DNA of 64,000 nt. Origin: Hydra vulgaris. Lineage: Eukaryota; Cnidaria; Hydrozoa; Anthoathecata; Hydridae. The notes beneath the pieces are model-generated. The model was given only the letters and a program-made list of their open reading frames with translations, did no database searches and had not been told where the DNA came from. Position numbers and translations under genes: made by a program. The stretch's first letter is position 1. Every line of letters begins with the position of its first letter. The stretch spans positions 20,566,001 to 20,630,000 of the forward strand of contig NC_088931.1 of the NCBI RefSeq assembly GCF_038396675.1, read 5' to 3'. Shown here one piece after another: positions 34,375 through 44,742 of the stretch.

Positions 34375-36570
34375 TTAATAAGTTTTGTTTGATTTTTTGC
34401 TTGAATAAAGAAAGTAAAAACAAATTTTCAGCTCGTTATTTAATAAAGTGTTCCATAATTTTGGACCTCGGATGGCAAATGAAAATTTAGCAACCAAATA
34501 ATACATTTTAGGTTGTTCACAATTGTAATTTGAAAATCTTGTAGAATACACTTGATTAATTGTATTGAAAATGTATTGAAAACGTATCAAGTTATATAGG
34601 GGTTATTTTATTATAAAGTTTGTACATAAATATAAGAATTTGATAAAGTTTTAATTGATAAACATTGAGTATGTGATGATTTTTAAATAGTTCTTTAGAA
34701 TGTGTTAGTCAACCTGGACTTAAAATACTTCTGACAGCGTGTTTTTGTCTACTGAGCAATTTTTTAATTTTACTTACATAAGAACTGCACCATGCAATAC
34801 TTGCATAGTTTATATAACAATATATGAGGGAGAAATATAAGATTTTAAAACAGTTTTGGTTTAACAACTGTTTACCTTTGTATAATATGCCAATATTTTT
34901 CGAAATTTTATCTTCTATCGTTCTTAAATGTTTTCTCCATGTCAAGTTTTCGTCAAGTATCACTCCTAAAAATTTTAATGATGACTCTAATTATTTTAGA
35001 GTTGCCAATATGAAGATCAGGAAGTTTTGATAAAATATTTTCTTTATCATGAGTTCTATGAAAAAAAGTATACTTAGTTTTATTTAAATTTAAAGACAAT
35101 TTGTTTGCCTTAAACCATTCCGCTATATTTAAAAATTCCTTGTTTACTATTTTAAATGAAAGGTTGATATCTCCTTTAGAATAAAATAAATTCGTGTCAT
35201 CTGAAAATAAAATTGAGTTTAAAATGTTTAAAAACTTATGAAAATCGTTTACATAAATAAGAAATAAAAGTGGACCCAGAATTGAGACTCGGGGAGCACA
35301 GCAAGTTATAGTCAAGTAATCAGTTTTTTTTTTCTATCGTTTAGATAACTTTTGAAATATTCAAAATATGTGTTTTTAATACCATAACTTTCGAATTTTT
35401 TTATAAGAATGTTATAATCTATTGTATCAAAGGGTTTGCTAAGATCTATAAAAACTCCAAGGGTAAACTTAATTTCATCAAATGCTTTAAATATATTGTG
35501 AACAATATTAATAATGGCATGGTCAGTTGAATACCCAGGTTGAAATTCATATTGTTTATTATATAGAATATTATTAATATTTAGAAAAGTCAAATTTCGA
35601 TTATACATAATTCGCTCTAAGATTTTAGAGAAGCTTTTAGAGAAGGGAGAATTGAAATTGGTCTCTAATTTTCAGGATTAGAAAAGTCTCCTGATTTGAA
35701 AAAGGGTATGACCCTCACAATTTTAAGTTTCTCCGGATAAATACCAAGTTTTAAAGAGAAACTCAAAAAATGTAAAAGGGAGATTGTTAAGTATTTTATC
35801 GATTTTTTATTTACATTACTACTAATATTATCAAACCCAACACTTTTGTTTAGTTTTAAAAGATATACTGCATCTAAAAGTTCCTTTTCAGTAACTTCAT
35901 AATTATCCATCTTAGAGGTCTTGTTCGGAGTAAGTTATGGCTCAATGTTTACTTCATTAGTTTCTATTTTCGACGGTAAAGTGGAACCTACACTGATAAG
36001 ATATTGGTTAAGTGTTTCAGCAACTAAAGATTTATTTGTAATAGTTTTATTTTCAATGTTTAGATTTATAGGAAGACTATTTCCGTCAGTTTGTTTTGTA
36101 CCAATTACTTCCTTAATTATGTTCCACGTATTTTTCGGATTATTTTTATGTTTTATAAATGCTTGGAATGGTAATATTTCTTTGACTTTTTAATAATCAT
36201 TTCAAAAAGTACGTTTATAACTTTTGTAATTATTTTCATTATTAAAAGTTTTTTTTTTGAGAAACTTATTATAAAGTTGTTGCTTTTTATTTGACCATTT
36301 TATAATTCCACGGCTTTAATAATATCTTTTTTTTCACATATTTTGTAACTTCAGGAAAAGCCTGTATTGTAAAGTTGTTATAATTTATCAATAAACTTAT
36401 CGTATGTCTTATCTGTATGTTCAATATCAAGGAGGTCTTCCCATTTTAAATTTGATAGAAGAGTATTAAAATTTTCAATGGGTTTTTCATTTAAATTTCG
36501 CGCATTTTTTTTATCTTTTTGTACATAGAAATTTCAGATCACTTACCTGTATTTCTTATCTTACATTTCT
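34375..36570 (-). pseudogene. LINE reverse transcriptase relic A
   Basis: Read on the minus strand, pieces of a non-LTR retrotransposon ORF2 follow in the correct order. NPKNTWNIIKEVIG (about 36110-36150) lies before the RT. LLKLNKSVGFDNISSNV and PEKLKIVRVIPFFKSGD (35690-35870) come next, then VFIDLSKPFDTIDYNIL (about 35398-35450), SILGPLLFLIYVND (about 35250) and LFSDDTNLF (35187-35213, the catalytic YADD-type motif as FSDD). WFKANKLSLNLNKTKY (about 35070-35120) and the C-terminal AIRGPKLWNTLL (about 34440-34475) close the series. Several frame breaks and an in-frame stop show it is dead. Its 5' side ends near 36570 at a SDHFSVFLIS word, inside an inverted repeat. Confidence 0.85.
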
Positions 36571-36605
36571 GTGAGATAAGAAATACAGAGAAGTGATCTG
36601 AAATG
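36533..36605. repeat. Inverted repeat at the 5' limit of LINE relic A
   Basis: ATTTCAGATCACTTACCTGT...TTATC and its near-perfect reverse complement (GATAAGAAATACAGAGAAGT...) pair over about 34 bp around a small loop near 36571. One arm is LINE coding sequence (SDHF region), so this looks like a local inverted duplication at a truncation point. Confidence 0.75.
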
Positions 36606-36669
36606 CCTCATTTAAATACTCCTGTTTTAACTCCTATGAGCCTAGTAATCAATGTAAGCAATTCTAATA

Positions 36670-37412
36670 TCAAAATTCACAACTGTCAAACGTCTTAACA
36701 AGTTTGTAATTTAAAACAAATACAATATGTTTGTAGCAACAAATACAGTATAAATATGGCCCACGATACTTAATGAAGTATGAACTCAATTTTAAACTAT
36801 ATCTTGAGACAACAAAGTTGTTGACGGAGAATCTTATGCTATATTTATGGCAGATTTCACTAAAATAGGATTCAAATATTTTTGGCAACATTCCTAGCTT
36901 AGTTCTGTACATAAAAACTAAAATTTCATGTAAATTTATTTTATAAATATTTCAAGTTCCATGTAAACACAATAAAGGCTCACATGGTTCTGCTCTACTT
37001 GCTCGAAATATAATTCGATATGCATGTTTTTGTTTACTATAAAGCTTTTTTAATTTTGTATGATTTGTACCTGCCAAGGCGATATTACATTATGTTAGGT
37101 AACTTTGAATAAAAGCAATGTATAAACCTTTTAGTGACTTAAAATTAAGAAATGGTTTATCTCTATAAGTAATTCCTATATTTCTAGAATTTTTTTTTCA
37201 AGACTGTTTATATGAAAATTCCATCTTATATTTTCGTCCAATTCAACGCCTAAAAAGTTTACCGCTGATTCTCCTTTAATTATAGCTTTATTTATGATAA
37301 GGTTTGGTAATTTAAATGGAAAGTTATTAGTTTTATTCAACTTTTGGAACATACTGAATTTAGTTTTATCAGCATTTAGAGTAATATGTAACTTATTTGT
37401 CTTTGACTTCAC
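36670..37412 (-). pseudogene. LINE reverse transcriptase 3' fragment B
   Basis: A second LINE remnant in the same orientation. LNADKTKFSMFQK and VNFLGVELDENIRWNFHI (37180-37390) correspond to the region just after the RT catalytic motif, and the C-terminal part with KYRGPYLY-like text lies at 36760-36790. The two pieces are in different frames. It is distinct in sequence from relic A and lies directly beside it, so two LINE copies have been juxtaposed. Confidence 0.75.
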
Positions 37413-37439
37413 AATGTTTTACTGGCCTACGTGCTGAAT

Positions 37440-37665
37440 CCATTAATGGATAAGCAATGCTGTGTTTTTTCTTTGCATAAAACTATGTCGTTTTGACACT
37501 ACAAAAATATCTGCATGATGATCTCTTGGCTCCCTCCATATCATGGGTATAGCAAACGGCATTGAAGTTTTCTTTTTATTTATCCAATTGAGTAATCTGT
37601 TTGAACACGTAAAGCAGGTTTGATGTGGCACCCATGGTTTATCTTGATAATCTTGGTGGTCAGTC
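37440..37665 (-). pseudogene. Isolated exon of an invertebrate multicopy family
   Basis: After a good splice acceptor (TTTTTTTATTTCAG on the minus strand) the frame reads PWVPHQTCFTCSNRLLNWIN, then TSMPFAIPMIWREPRDHHAD. This cysteine and PMIWREP signature belongs to a repeated gene family in cnidarian and arthropod genomes whose function I cannot name. Related families occur at 24.2 and 47-49 kb. Only one exon is visible and the expected DCYFC continuation is mutated, so it is a fragment. Confidence 0.55.
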
Positions 37666-37669
37666 TGAA

Positions 37670-37905
37670 ATAAAAAAATGAATACTTTAATCTATAAAAT
37701 ACACAAAACAAATCCAAAAAAATATAATTTTATTGCATAAACACAATTTATAATAAATATATGTTGCATTTATGTAAAAAAATTGCATAAACACAACATA
37801 TATAATACATAAACACAACATATATACATATATGTTGTGTTTATGCAAAAAAGCTACAAACTAACCGGGCATGGAATCAAATATGAAATTATTCGATATG
37901 CTCAA
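37670..37905. repeat. Short A/T tandem and palindromic repeats
   Basis: AAACACAACATATATA-type words recur in both orientations at 37738-37850 (for example ATATATGTTGTGTTTATGCA against TGCATAAACACAACATATAT). No gene is implied. Confidence 0.6.
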
Positions 37906-37907
37906 AA

Positions 37908-38045
37908 AGTACGATGAAACTTAAGATGCTGCTGTGTGCATACAAAGAACAAATGATTGCTGAAATGCAGAACAAAAGTACGATGAAACTTAAGATGCTG
38001 CTGTGTGCATACAAAGAACAAATGATTGCTGAAATGCAGAACAAA
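37908..38045 (+). repeat. In-frame 69-bp tandem duplication
   Basis: A 69-bp unit (starting AAGTACGATGAAACTTAAGA) is present twice, head to tail and essentially identical. Since 69 is a multiple of three, it duplicates 23 codons (…MKLKMLLCAYKEQMIAEMQN). It lies at the start of the decayed retroelement. Confidence 0.9.
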
Positions 38046-38104
38046 AAGCTGCAACTACCTTTTCCTTTTTTTTTTTTTTTGAAAAACAGCTTGTTCGGTT
38101 CATG

Positions 38105-40440
38105 ATGCTTTAACCGTTGAAGATAAGCAAGATGCAATTGAAGTAGAGGGAATGTTGCTGGCAGCATTTTCTGTAGATGCTTACTGTGCATATGAGCTTT
38201 TCACGAAACTAAAATTATATGACGGGCAGAAAGCTGAAGTATTTTGGCTGAAAAGATTAGTTTATCTAATCGTTTCAGCCAAAATACTAAATAAGATAGA
38301 TAAAAGAAGAGTCAGTGCCTTTGGCGTTTGTTTTGAGTTTGCCCAAGATTTGTCACCCAGATTTCAACCAGTGATGTACCCAATCAATATCATGTTACCC
38401 AAAATTAGAACTGTTTTAAACAGTTAAGAATAGATGACAGTCATGCTATTGGCGTTGTCTTAACGTCATGGTAAAAAATTTCTTTAGTGCGTTTCAACTG
38501 CAAAGGGTTACACCACAATGGGAAGAACTTGTCTCCAAATAAAATCTTTCAGTGTTTCCAATCCGAAAGCACACTTGTTTCAAAAAAAAAAAAACTGACC
38601 AAAAACTATAATCATTAAAAAAAAATCAAATTTGAAATTTTTTTTGCAAAATAATTTCAAAAGGGAATAAAAAGGAACATGCTCGAAATAACGAAAAAAG
38701 AAAAAAAAAGAATAACTGCCGTTAATGCGAGTTTTCGAACCAGGAGAAAGATTTTCTTTATCCTGGTAAAGAAAGGCTTTAAATCCAGCTACATCATTAA
38801 CAGCTTATGAGTCTGAATTCAGATTAATCTAAAGTTGAACTTTCTGTTTCAAATGATCAATCCGAACTGTTTCTGATTCTTGTGACCATCCAATAATATC
38901 TTTCAAAAACAAGTATTTATGATATTTTTCAAAAACAAGTATTCAAAACTAATCTTATTTCCATAACATGTTCAACCTGATTTCAAAAGAAATCCTATAA
39001 TGAGATTTCCAAATAAGTATTTTTCTTCCATTTTGAAATAATTCTAAACTTGAGTTTTCAAATAAAATCCGGGATTTTCGGCTTCGAAATAAATCACAAA
39101 ATAAAACTTCGTAATATGTCCCAAAAAAAGAGTTTTTGAAGCAACTCCAGTTTTTTTATTCCATTTTAGCATTTTGGAACAATTGCTCTATTCAACTTTG
39201 AAACAGGTAATGTGACTGCTTCAAATATGGTGACAAAAATGCAGAAAAAACGAGTGCAGAAACAAAGAATCTGCGTAAACCTCGCAAATTCTTTATTTCT
39301 GAAAAGCAGTGGAATTTGAGCATTGTCTGTTATTCGTTTTAAAGTCGATATTAAGGTAGTAACAGCTGTGGTAGACACGGAATTTTTAAAGACAATATTA
39401 AACTATAAGTACAAAAATTGAATTAAACTATTTTGGCGGATTTTCGACCGTTTGGAGTTGAGATGATGCTCAGAAAAGTGTTCCATTAAGTTAATGAGAA
39501 AAGTTTTTATTTCTTTATCAGGAATGGCAAAGTTTGCGACCAACTACTGCAGTTTCAAAAAAAGACAAGTTTAACAAAATTGAAGATAAAAAGAAAGACC
39601 ACGAGGCATATTTTAATGGTGTTGAATGAGATTTAAATAAAAATGGAGAGATGAACCGACTGTTAAACAAAGTTGCTCAATACAAAATATTAAAATATGC
39701 TCGAGCGGAATATGAGGACGAAGTTCAGGATTGGATCAAACGGAAATAGCTATTTAAGAATGAAGAAAATGTGATGGAGCCCCTCTAAGGATAAATTCCT
39801 TTTATGTTTGCGGTTCAAAGAAACAAAGATAATAAAGTCCGACCTGTTTTCGATTGGAGAGAAGCTAACAACTTCATCGAGTCGTTTACAAGAGACGCAA
39901 ATGTGAGAGTTTATAAGTTAAGAGAATGGAGAATAAAAGAATAGGAAACAAACCTGCAATTATGGATCTACGCAAGACTTATCTCTAGTTGAAAACTTAG
40001 GAACACTTTATGCCGTTCTAAACTGTAGCATTTCGCAAGAAAAGGTATTGTTAAACACGACTTGGTTATGGATTGAATGTTGCGTACACGAAGTCCCTAA
40101 AAGTTAACCAAGAGAGAAGTGTTTTCAGTTTGTGAATCATTGGTAGTTTATTTACCAGTGAGTTGTTCGTAACGAGTTGTTAGTAGCCTTTTAAAAAAAA
40201 GTGTTGTTAGTTTGACGAAGAGTCGGAACAATGAAGTTTGTGATGAGAATGTTCTTCTTGGAGAAATCTAAATTAAAAGTTGCATACCAGCTTGTATTGG
40301 TGCAAGGAAGGAGGCAAATCTGTGGTTTAATGCAAGTTTTCAAGCGATGGGTGCTGTTGTTTAAATTGGTCACAATACTACAGAAGATGCAGCATGTCAG
40401 CAAAAACGGCTGATGTTCATATAAACAGAGCTAAATATTT
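38105..40440 (+). pseudogene. Decayed pol-type retroelement (RT and RNase H remnants)
   Basis: Remnants are spread over about 2.3 kb on the plus strand. Gag-like or linker text (EGMLLAAFSVDAYCAYELF, 38145-38200) comes first. RT N-terminal text with FAVQRNKDNKVRPVFDWREA (about 39802-39865) is typical of LTR-type or Pao/DIRS-like polymerases. RNase H-like text with RKEANLWFNASFQAMGAV and TEDAACQQK (about 40305-40410) comes last. Many stops and frame changes; no YxDD box and no LTRs were identified, so the class stays open. The stretch 38430-39520 between them shows no recognisable domain. Confidence 0.5.
38241..38285. repeat. 20-bp hairpin inside the retroelement relic
   Basis: ATTTTGGCTGAAAAGATTAG (38241-38260) pairs with 38266-38285 across a 5-nt loop with one mismatch. 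It lies within an open frame, so it may be a local inverted duplication. Confidence 0.85.
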
Positions 40441-40599
40441 TATGTGTCACTTCTATTCTTTTTATTGCACGGTGGTTACTTTTCACAGTTCTGTTTCCTC
40501 TAAAATAAAACACAATACGTACTCCATAACTATCAAAGAAACTTCTCATTTTTATCAATCTTAAAAGTTTGTTCGGGAATTGAATCCTCAGGGGTGGTC

Positions 40600-40765
40600 C
40601 AGTATTTTATGATGTTTGAGATTACTAACCTTTAGACATGGAACAAACTCCAAACATTTTTATAACTTATGTCAAATAAGGATCTTTTTTTCAAAAAATT
40701 GACGTGATTGGATCTTGGGAACAAAACTTTCCCCATCCCAAACGTTGAGCGATAAGTTCTCAAAT
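40600..40765 (+). repeat. Dispersed repeat copy 1 (family also at 42.8 and 8 kb)
   Basis: Begins CAGGGGTGGTCCAGTA-like, then CATGGAACAAACTCCAAACA, TTATGTCAAATAAGGAT, GGGAACAAAA and CCCATCCCAAACGTTGAG. The reverse complement of 42771-42969 shows the same order of words. Non-coding, probably a MITE. Confidence 0.65.
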
Positions 40766-40769
40766 ATTT

Positions 40770-41230
40770 TTTTTACTATTCTGAAACTAAACTTTTAACT
40801 TCGTATAATTTCTTAACATTCAAATTTTATGACCAAGTAAAGTTTGTAATTCCCTCAAATTGAAGAGGGTTCAAACTTTCTATGGTTACAATTTTTGAAC
40901 GCTAGGAGACTATAAAATTTTTATCAAAGAAATTTTGTTAAGAATTGTAATAATAATATTTTATTGTAATACTTTTTGATAACCAATTTGGAAAACTTAA
41001 AATTTTTTTTATTTAAAACAACTTATATAAAAACAAAATATAAAATATAAAGGTATTTGCTATAACTATTGTTACTTTTAACATTTTCTCCCGATATTTA
41101 ATAATGGAGTTTAAAAAACCATTGAAGATTGGGTCATATTAATTATTATTTTGGCTGATTTCTTCGGATATTAAGACAGAAAAAAAAATTCAAAAACTTA
41201 AATACTAAAAATTTTTTTTTCATTATTCAC
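40770..41230. other. AT-rich non-coding DNA
   Basis: No gene or repeat with clear boundaries is visible. Confidence 0.35.
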
Positions 41231-41388
41231 CCAGCGGGCTTTGACTTTTAAAAGTTACGTTCTAAATGTATTTTCAATGTCTTTCAAACGTTTTCTAAAC
41301 ATTTTTCCGTAAAGAACGTTTAAAAGAAGTTTAAAAAACGTTTAAAAGACATTTAGAACGTAACTTTTAAAAAAAAATGCCCGTATGG
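41231..41388. mobile_element. Hairpin MITE with CCAGCGGGC ends
   Basis: CCAGCGGGC at 41231-41239 and GCCCGTATGG at 41379-41388 form short imperfect ends. Inside, TTTTAAAAGTTACGTTCTAA (from about 41247) pairs with TTAGAACGTAACTTTTAAAA (to about 41372), and AAACGTTT words continue the pairing towards a centre near 41308. The whole 158-bp unit could fold into one long hairpin. Confidence 0.75.
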
Positions 41389-41646
41389 CAATAAATATGA
41401 AAAAATAAAGTTTTTTCACTAGTGTCTGGATTTTTTGTTAGTGACATTTTAAAAATGTTTACGCAGATATAAAAAAAACAACTATCTACGTATTTAATGT
41501 TCACATATTTAAATATCTTTAACTTACGTAATTAACTTTATAAATTTACAGAGGTGTGTAAGAAATTATTGAAAAAAGTCACAAGAGTAATAATTATAAA
41601 TAAAATAACTTCGTCAATTATGCTAACAAGAAGTTTGCTTAGTTTC

Positions 41647-41892
41647 TCATTTGTCATAACACTCATCTTCTTTCAGAGGTAAATACTCATCTTTTGTGTC
41701 TATTTCTTTATTTTCAATTTCGTTTTCTTCCGAACAAATGTACTTACAAGCGAATCTTCGCTTGAAACATTCTCCAACAGCTCCGGTGCACTGATTTATA
41801 GGACAGTCTTTTTCACAATTAAAAGCCTGAAAGGTAGCAAATATAAAGGAAAATAATTGAATTAGGAGCAGCACCGTGATGATGCGTTTCAT
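41647..41892 (-). CDS. Secreted cysteine-rich peptide precursor with acidic tail
   Basis: An 81-residue frame begins with a signal peptide (MKRIITVLLLIQLFSFIFAT, cleavage around 20-24). Cysteines are at 26, 30, 35, 42, 49, 53 and 78: C-x3-C-x4-C-x6-C-x6-C-x3-C plus one in the tail. The Cys core is basic (FKRRFACKY) while residues 54-81 are strongly acidic (EENEIENKEIDTKDE), a layout that could be a charged propiece or a bipartite peptide. TATAAATA lies 45-52 nt before the ATG. The last three core cysteines (C-x6-C-x3-C) and the first pair (C-x3-C) match the spacing of the peptide at 26637. No known family is recognised and no function is assigned. Confidence 0.65.
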   Translation of the reverse strand: MKRIITVLLLIQLFSFIFATFQAFNCEKDCPINQCTGAVGECFKRRFACKYICSEENEIENKEIDTKDEYLPLKEDECYDK

Positions 41893-41936
41893 TCCTTTTT
41901 TTTTTTTGTAAATTTATTAAAATTTATTTAACGATT

Positions 41937-41944
41937 TATTTATA
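41937..41944 (-). promoter_or_regulatory. TATAAATA box of the Cys-rich peptide gene
   Basis: On the minus strand TATAAATA lies 45-52 nt upstream of the ATG at 41892. The same octamer lies upstream of the peptide gene at 26637. Confidence 0.4.
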
Positions 41945-41999
41945 AACTGACTATTATCTCACTCGAATGAATTGATGTCTAATAGAGAGCTCGATAAGT

Positions 42000-42715
42000 T
42001 TTTACAGTTTAGTTAAATATGCTTTTAATATAAAAAAAGACATAAGTTGCTGACGTCACTGGCGTAATACGATAAACTTTTAAAACAAAAAATATCAATA
42101 AAAAATATCAATAAAATCTTTCTTTTTTTTTTTTCATAAAAATATTAAATTAAACTAAACCTCTGGTTTCTTTAATAAATAAAATTCTTGTTTATAGCAA
42201 CCATTCGTAATGTAAATTATTAACGCTATTAGGGGAGGTCGGAGAAGGGCGGAGGCCCAATTCACAAGTTACACAATCTAAACAATTATATCCCTTTATT
42301 TTATATTTAATTATTTTAGTTCAAACTATTCTTTTCGTAGACTTCTGTTTATGGGATGTTCAATTTTATCATTTAGAACTTCGATTAGTCAAATTGTTTA
42401 CTTAAATAATATTGTAACTACCAATTGAATTTATACTTTTAAAAAACGTTTTTTTAACTTTACCATATTTTAAATTTATATATCTATAAATTTAAAAATG
42501 CTTTCTAAAAATCTTAATGACGACAAAGTAAAAAAATTTACTATTCTTTAAATAAAATAAATTATTATTTAGAAATCAGTGTTTATATCATACGTCAAAC
42601 ATTACCAGATTTTATCAATGAAAAAAAAAAAGATAACAATAACTGTAGATTAATCAAACTTTACGAATTGTTGGATTTATCATATTTTTATTAGAAACAC
42701 TAATATAAAATAAAT
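42000..42715. other. AT-rich non-coding DNA
   Basis: A short GC-rich word cluster at 42231-42262 (GGGGAGGTCGGAGAAGGGCGG) may be a repeat end. Otherwise nothing is seen. Confidence 0.35.
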
Positions 42716-42717
42716 AA

Positions 42718-42720
<3 letters not shown>

Positions 42721-42769
<49 letters not shown>
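42721..42769. repeat. (TA)n microsatellite, left of repeat copy 2
   Basis: About 48 bp of TA repeats ending exactly where the dispersed repeat begins. Confidence 0.95.
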
Positions 42770-42770
<1 letters not shown>

Positions 42771-42771
<1 letters not shown>

Positions 42772-42968
42772 CACCAACTTGTTGCTCTCACGTTTGGGGC
42801 AGGGGGGATATAAAATTTGTGGCTTTTTTGTTCCCAGCCTCAAATCATCGCAATTTTTTACAAAGCATCCTTATTTGACATAAGTATAAACATATAAATG
42901 TTTGGAGTTTGCTCCATGTCTGGAACTTAGCTATCTCAAAGACCAAAAAAAGCTGGTTCCGGCTCTGT

Positions 42969-42969
<1 letters not shown>
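42771..42969 (-). repeat. Dispersed repeat copy 2, embedded between TA tracts
   Basis: Inverted relative to the copy at 40600. Reading the minus strand gives CAGAGCCGGAACCAGC, CATGGAGCAAACTCCAAACA, TTATGTCAAATAAGGAT, GGGAACAAAAAAGCC and CCCCAAACGTGAG. Both ends meet TA microsatellites, so the unit either inserted into a TA array or carries one. Confidence 0.7.
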
Positions 42970-42975
<6 letters not shown>

Positions 42976-43063
<88 letters not shown>

Positions 43064-43080
43064 CATATATATATATATAT
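42976..43080. repeat. (TA)n microsatellite, right of repeat copy 2
   Basis: About 105 bp of TA repeats preceded by TACATACATACA. Confidence 0.95.
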
Positions 43081-43084
43081 AATT

Positions 43085-44740
43085 CATAAAAACGGTAATC
43101 TAAAATTAAATATAAAAACTTTAAATTTTAAATTATAGTTTTCCTATGCAACCATGTGCAAGATTAGATTTAGCTGATTAATATTATTTAAAAATTGCAA
43201 AAAAAAAAGTAAAAAACATACACATACAAAAATAAAAAATAAAAAACACAAACAAAAACAAAAAATGTGTATTTTAATACTTTTTAAATATTCTTAATAA
43301 AAAAGGTGTTTATATGCGAAAACCTTTTTACAGATCTAAATTAGATAACAATCGTGTGTAATTAATAAATTAAATATTAATTCTAAATTAGTTTTAAATA
43401 ATTTATTATTAAATTATTTTTTTTTTACACCTATTTATTAGATTTTATATTTAGAAGTTTTGTTTAAAACTTTTGTTAAGCATCTAAAACAACTTTTTCA
43501 CTTTATTGTCAGATTTTAATTCTAATTTCATTTGATATAATTAATTTAAAATTTTTTTTACTGATTTGTCTAAGATAATATTATTTAATAAAAATAACAA
43601 TATTTAACAAAATTAATTTAAAATGAAATATTTTTAACCTCTATAATAAAAAGTTCTTTAAAGTAATATTATAAAATCGTTTCACCCAAAAATAAACTAA
43701 TTGGGATGGAAATCTTTAAAGTTTACATCTTTCAGGATTTATGATTTTTGTTAAACTTCTCATTCTTGTAAAAAAAATTTAAAAAAGAAAAATCTTTATC
43801 TTCATCATTTTTCAAAGTGAATATAAGCTTTTTCAACATAATAGTTTTATTAAAATAAATCATTTTCATACCAAGCATTGTACAAAATAAACTATCAATA
43901 TGAATATTTACAGATTAAGATTTTAAAAAACTAAGGTTAAGAGTTTTTATTTTTTTAAATTTTACATTATTTTAAGAGTTTTAATATCAAGTTAAAAAAC
44001 ATAAAACCTGAGAGTGAGTTATAAAGTTATTCATATTCACCGAATCTATATTCGCGGAAATACATGATTTTTTTCTTTTATTGTTTTCTCCAAATCTTTG
44101 AAGTTATGCTTATTCATGTGCATGTGAGATATTATCAATGATTTTGAAATGTTTGTCTTCTTGCAAGACTTGCAAGACAAACATTTCTATAAACTTGGAA
44201 CTTACTAAATGGTAGTGCCAGGAATAGTTAATAGATATTTTTAAGCTTAAGGGTTTCTGTTTGTGCAATTGAGGCAAAGATCAAAACTAGCATATTTGTT
44301 GGAGAAAAAATTGTCAACGATAAAGTTAGAGATGCATAAAAAAGTGATGTCAAAATTTAAAAATAAAGTTCATTTTACAATATTGGTTATGAGTATCTGT
44401 AAAGTTGTATGAAATTAAAAACAGTTAAGAACTTCATAAAATGTTTTATGTTGAATATTTACAGAATGAAGTATCACCATGAGGGACAAGGGGAAAAGGG
44501 GCATCAACTTTAAAACAGGTGACACAAATATCTTAAGTGTTCCATTAATGTCAAAAATAAAAAGTTTCTTTTTTGTGAAACAAATAAATGATAAATGGCT
44601 TGAGACCTCATTTTCAGCTTTCAATAAACACTAATAATTATAAAAGCAAAGTTTTCACATTGATCTCAGACCTCAGACAATTTGGATTCCAAATATCAAT
44701 TTAGTCTTTTAAAAAAGCTAACAAAACAACTCATTTTAGC
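43085..44740. other. AT-rich non-coding DNA with a small hairpin
   Basis: No gene is seen. AAATGTTTGTCTT (44147-44159) and its exact inverse (44174-44186) flank a 14-nt loop containing the palindrome CTTGCAAG. Confidence 0.45.
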
Positions 44741-44742
44741 TT

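Noticed and set aside
35921-36193. Plus-strand 90-codon hydrophobic frame
   Set aside because: It is antisense to LINE relic A, whose minus-strand reading has clear LINE text.
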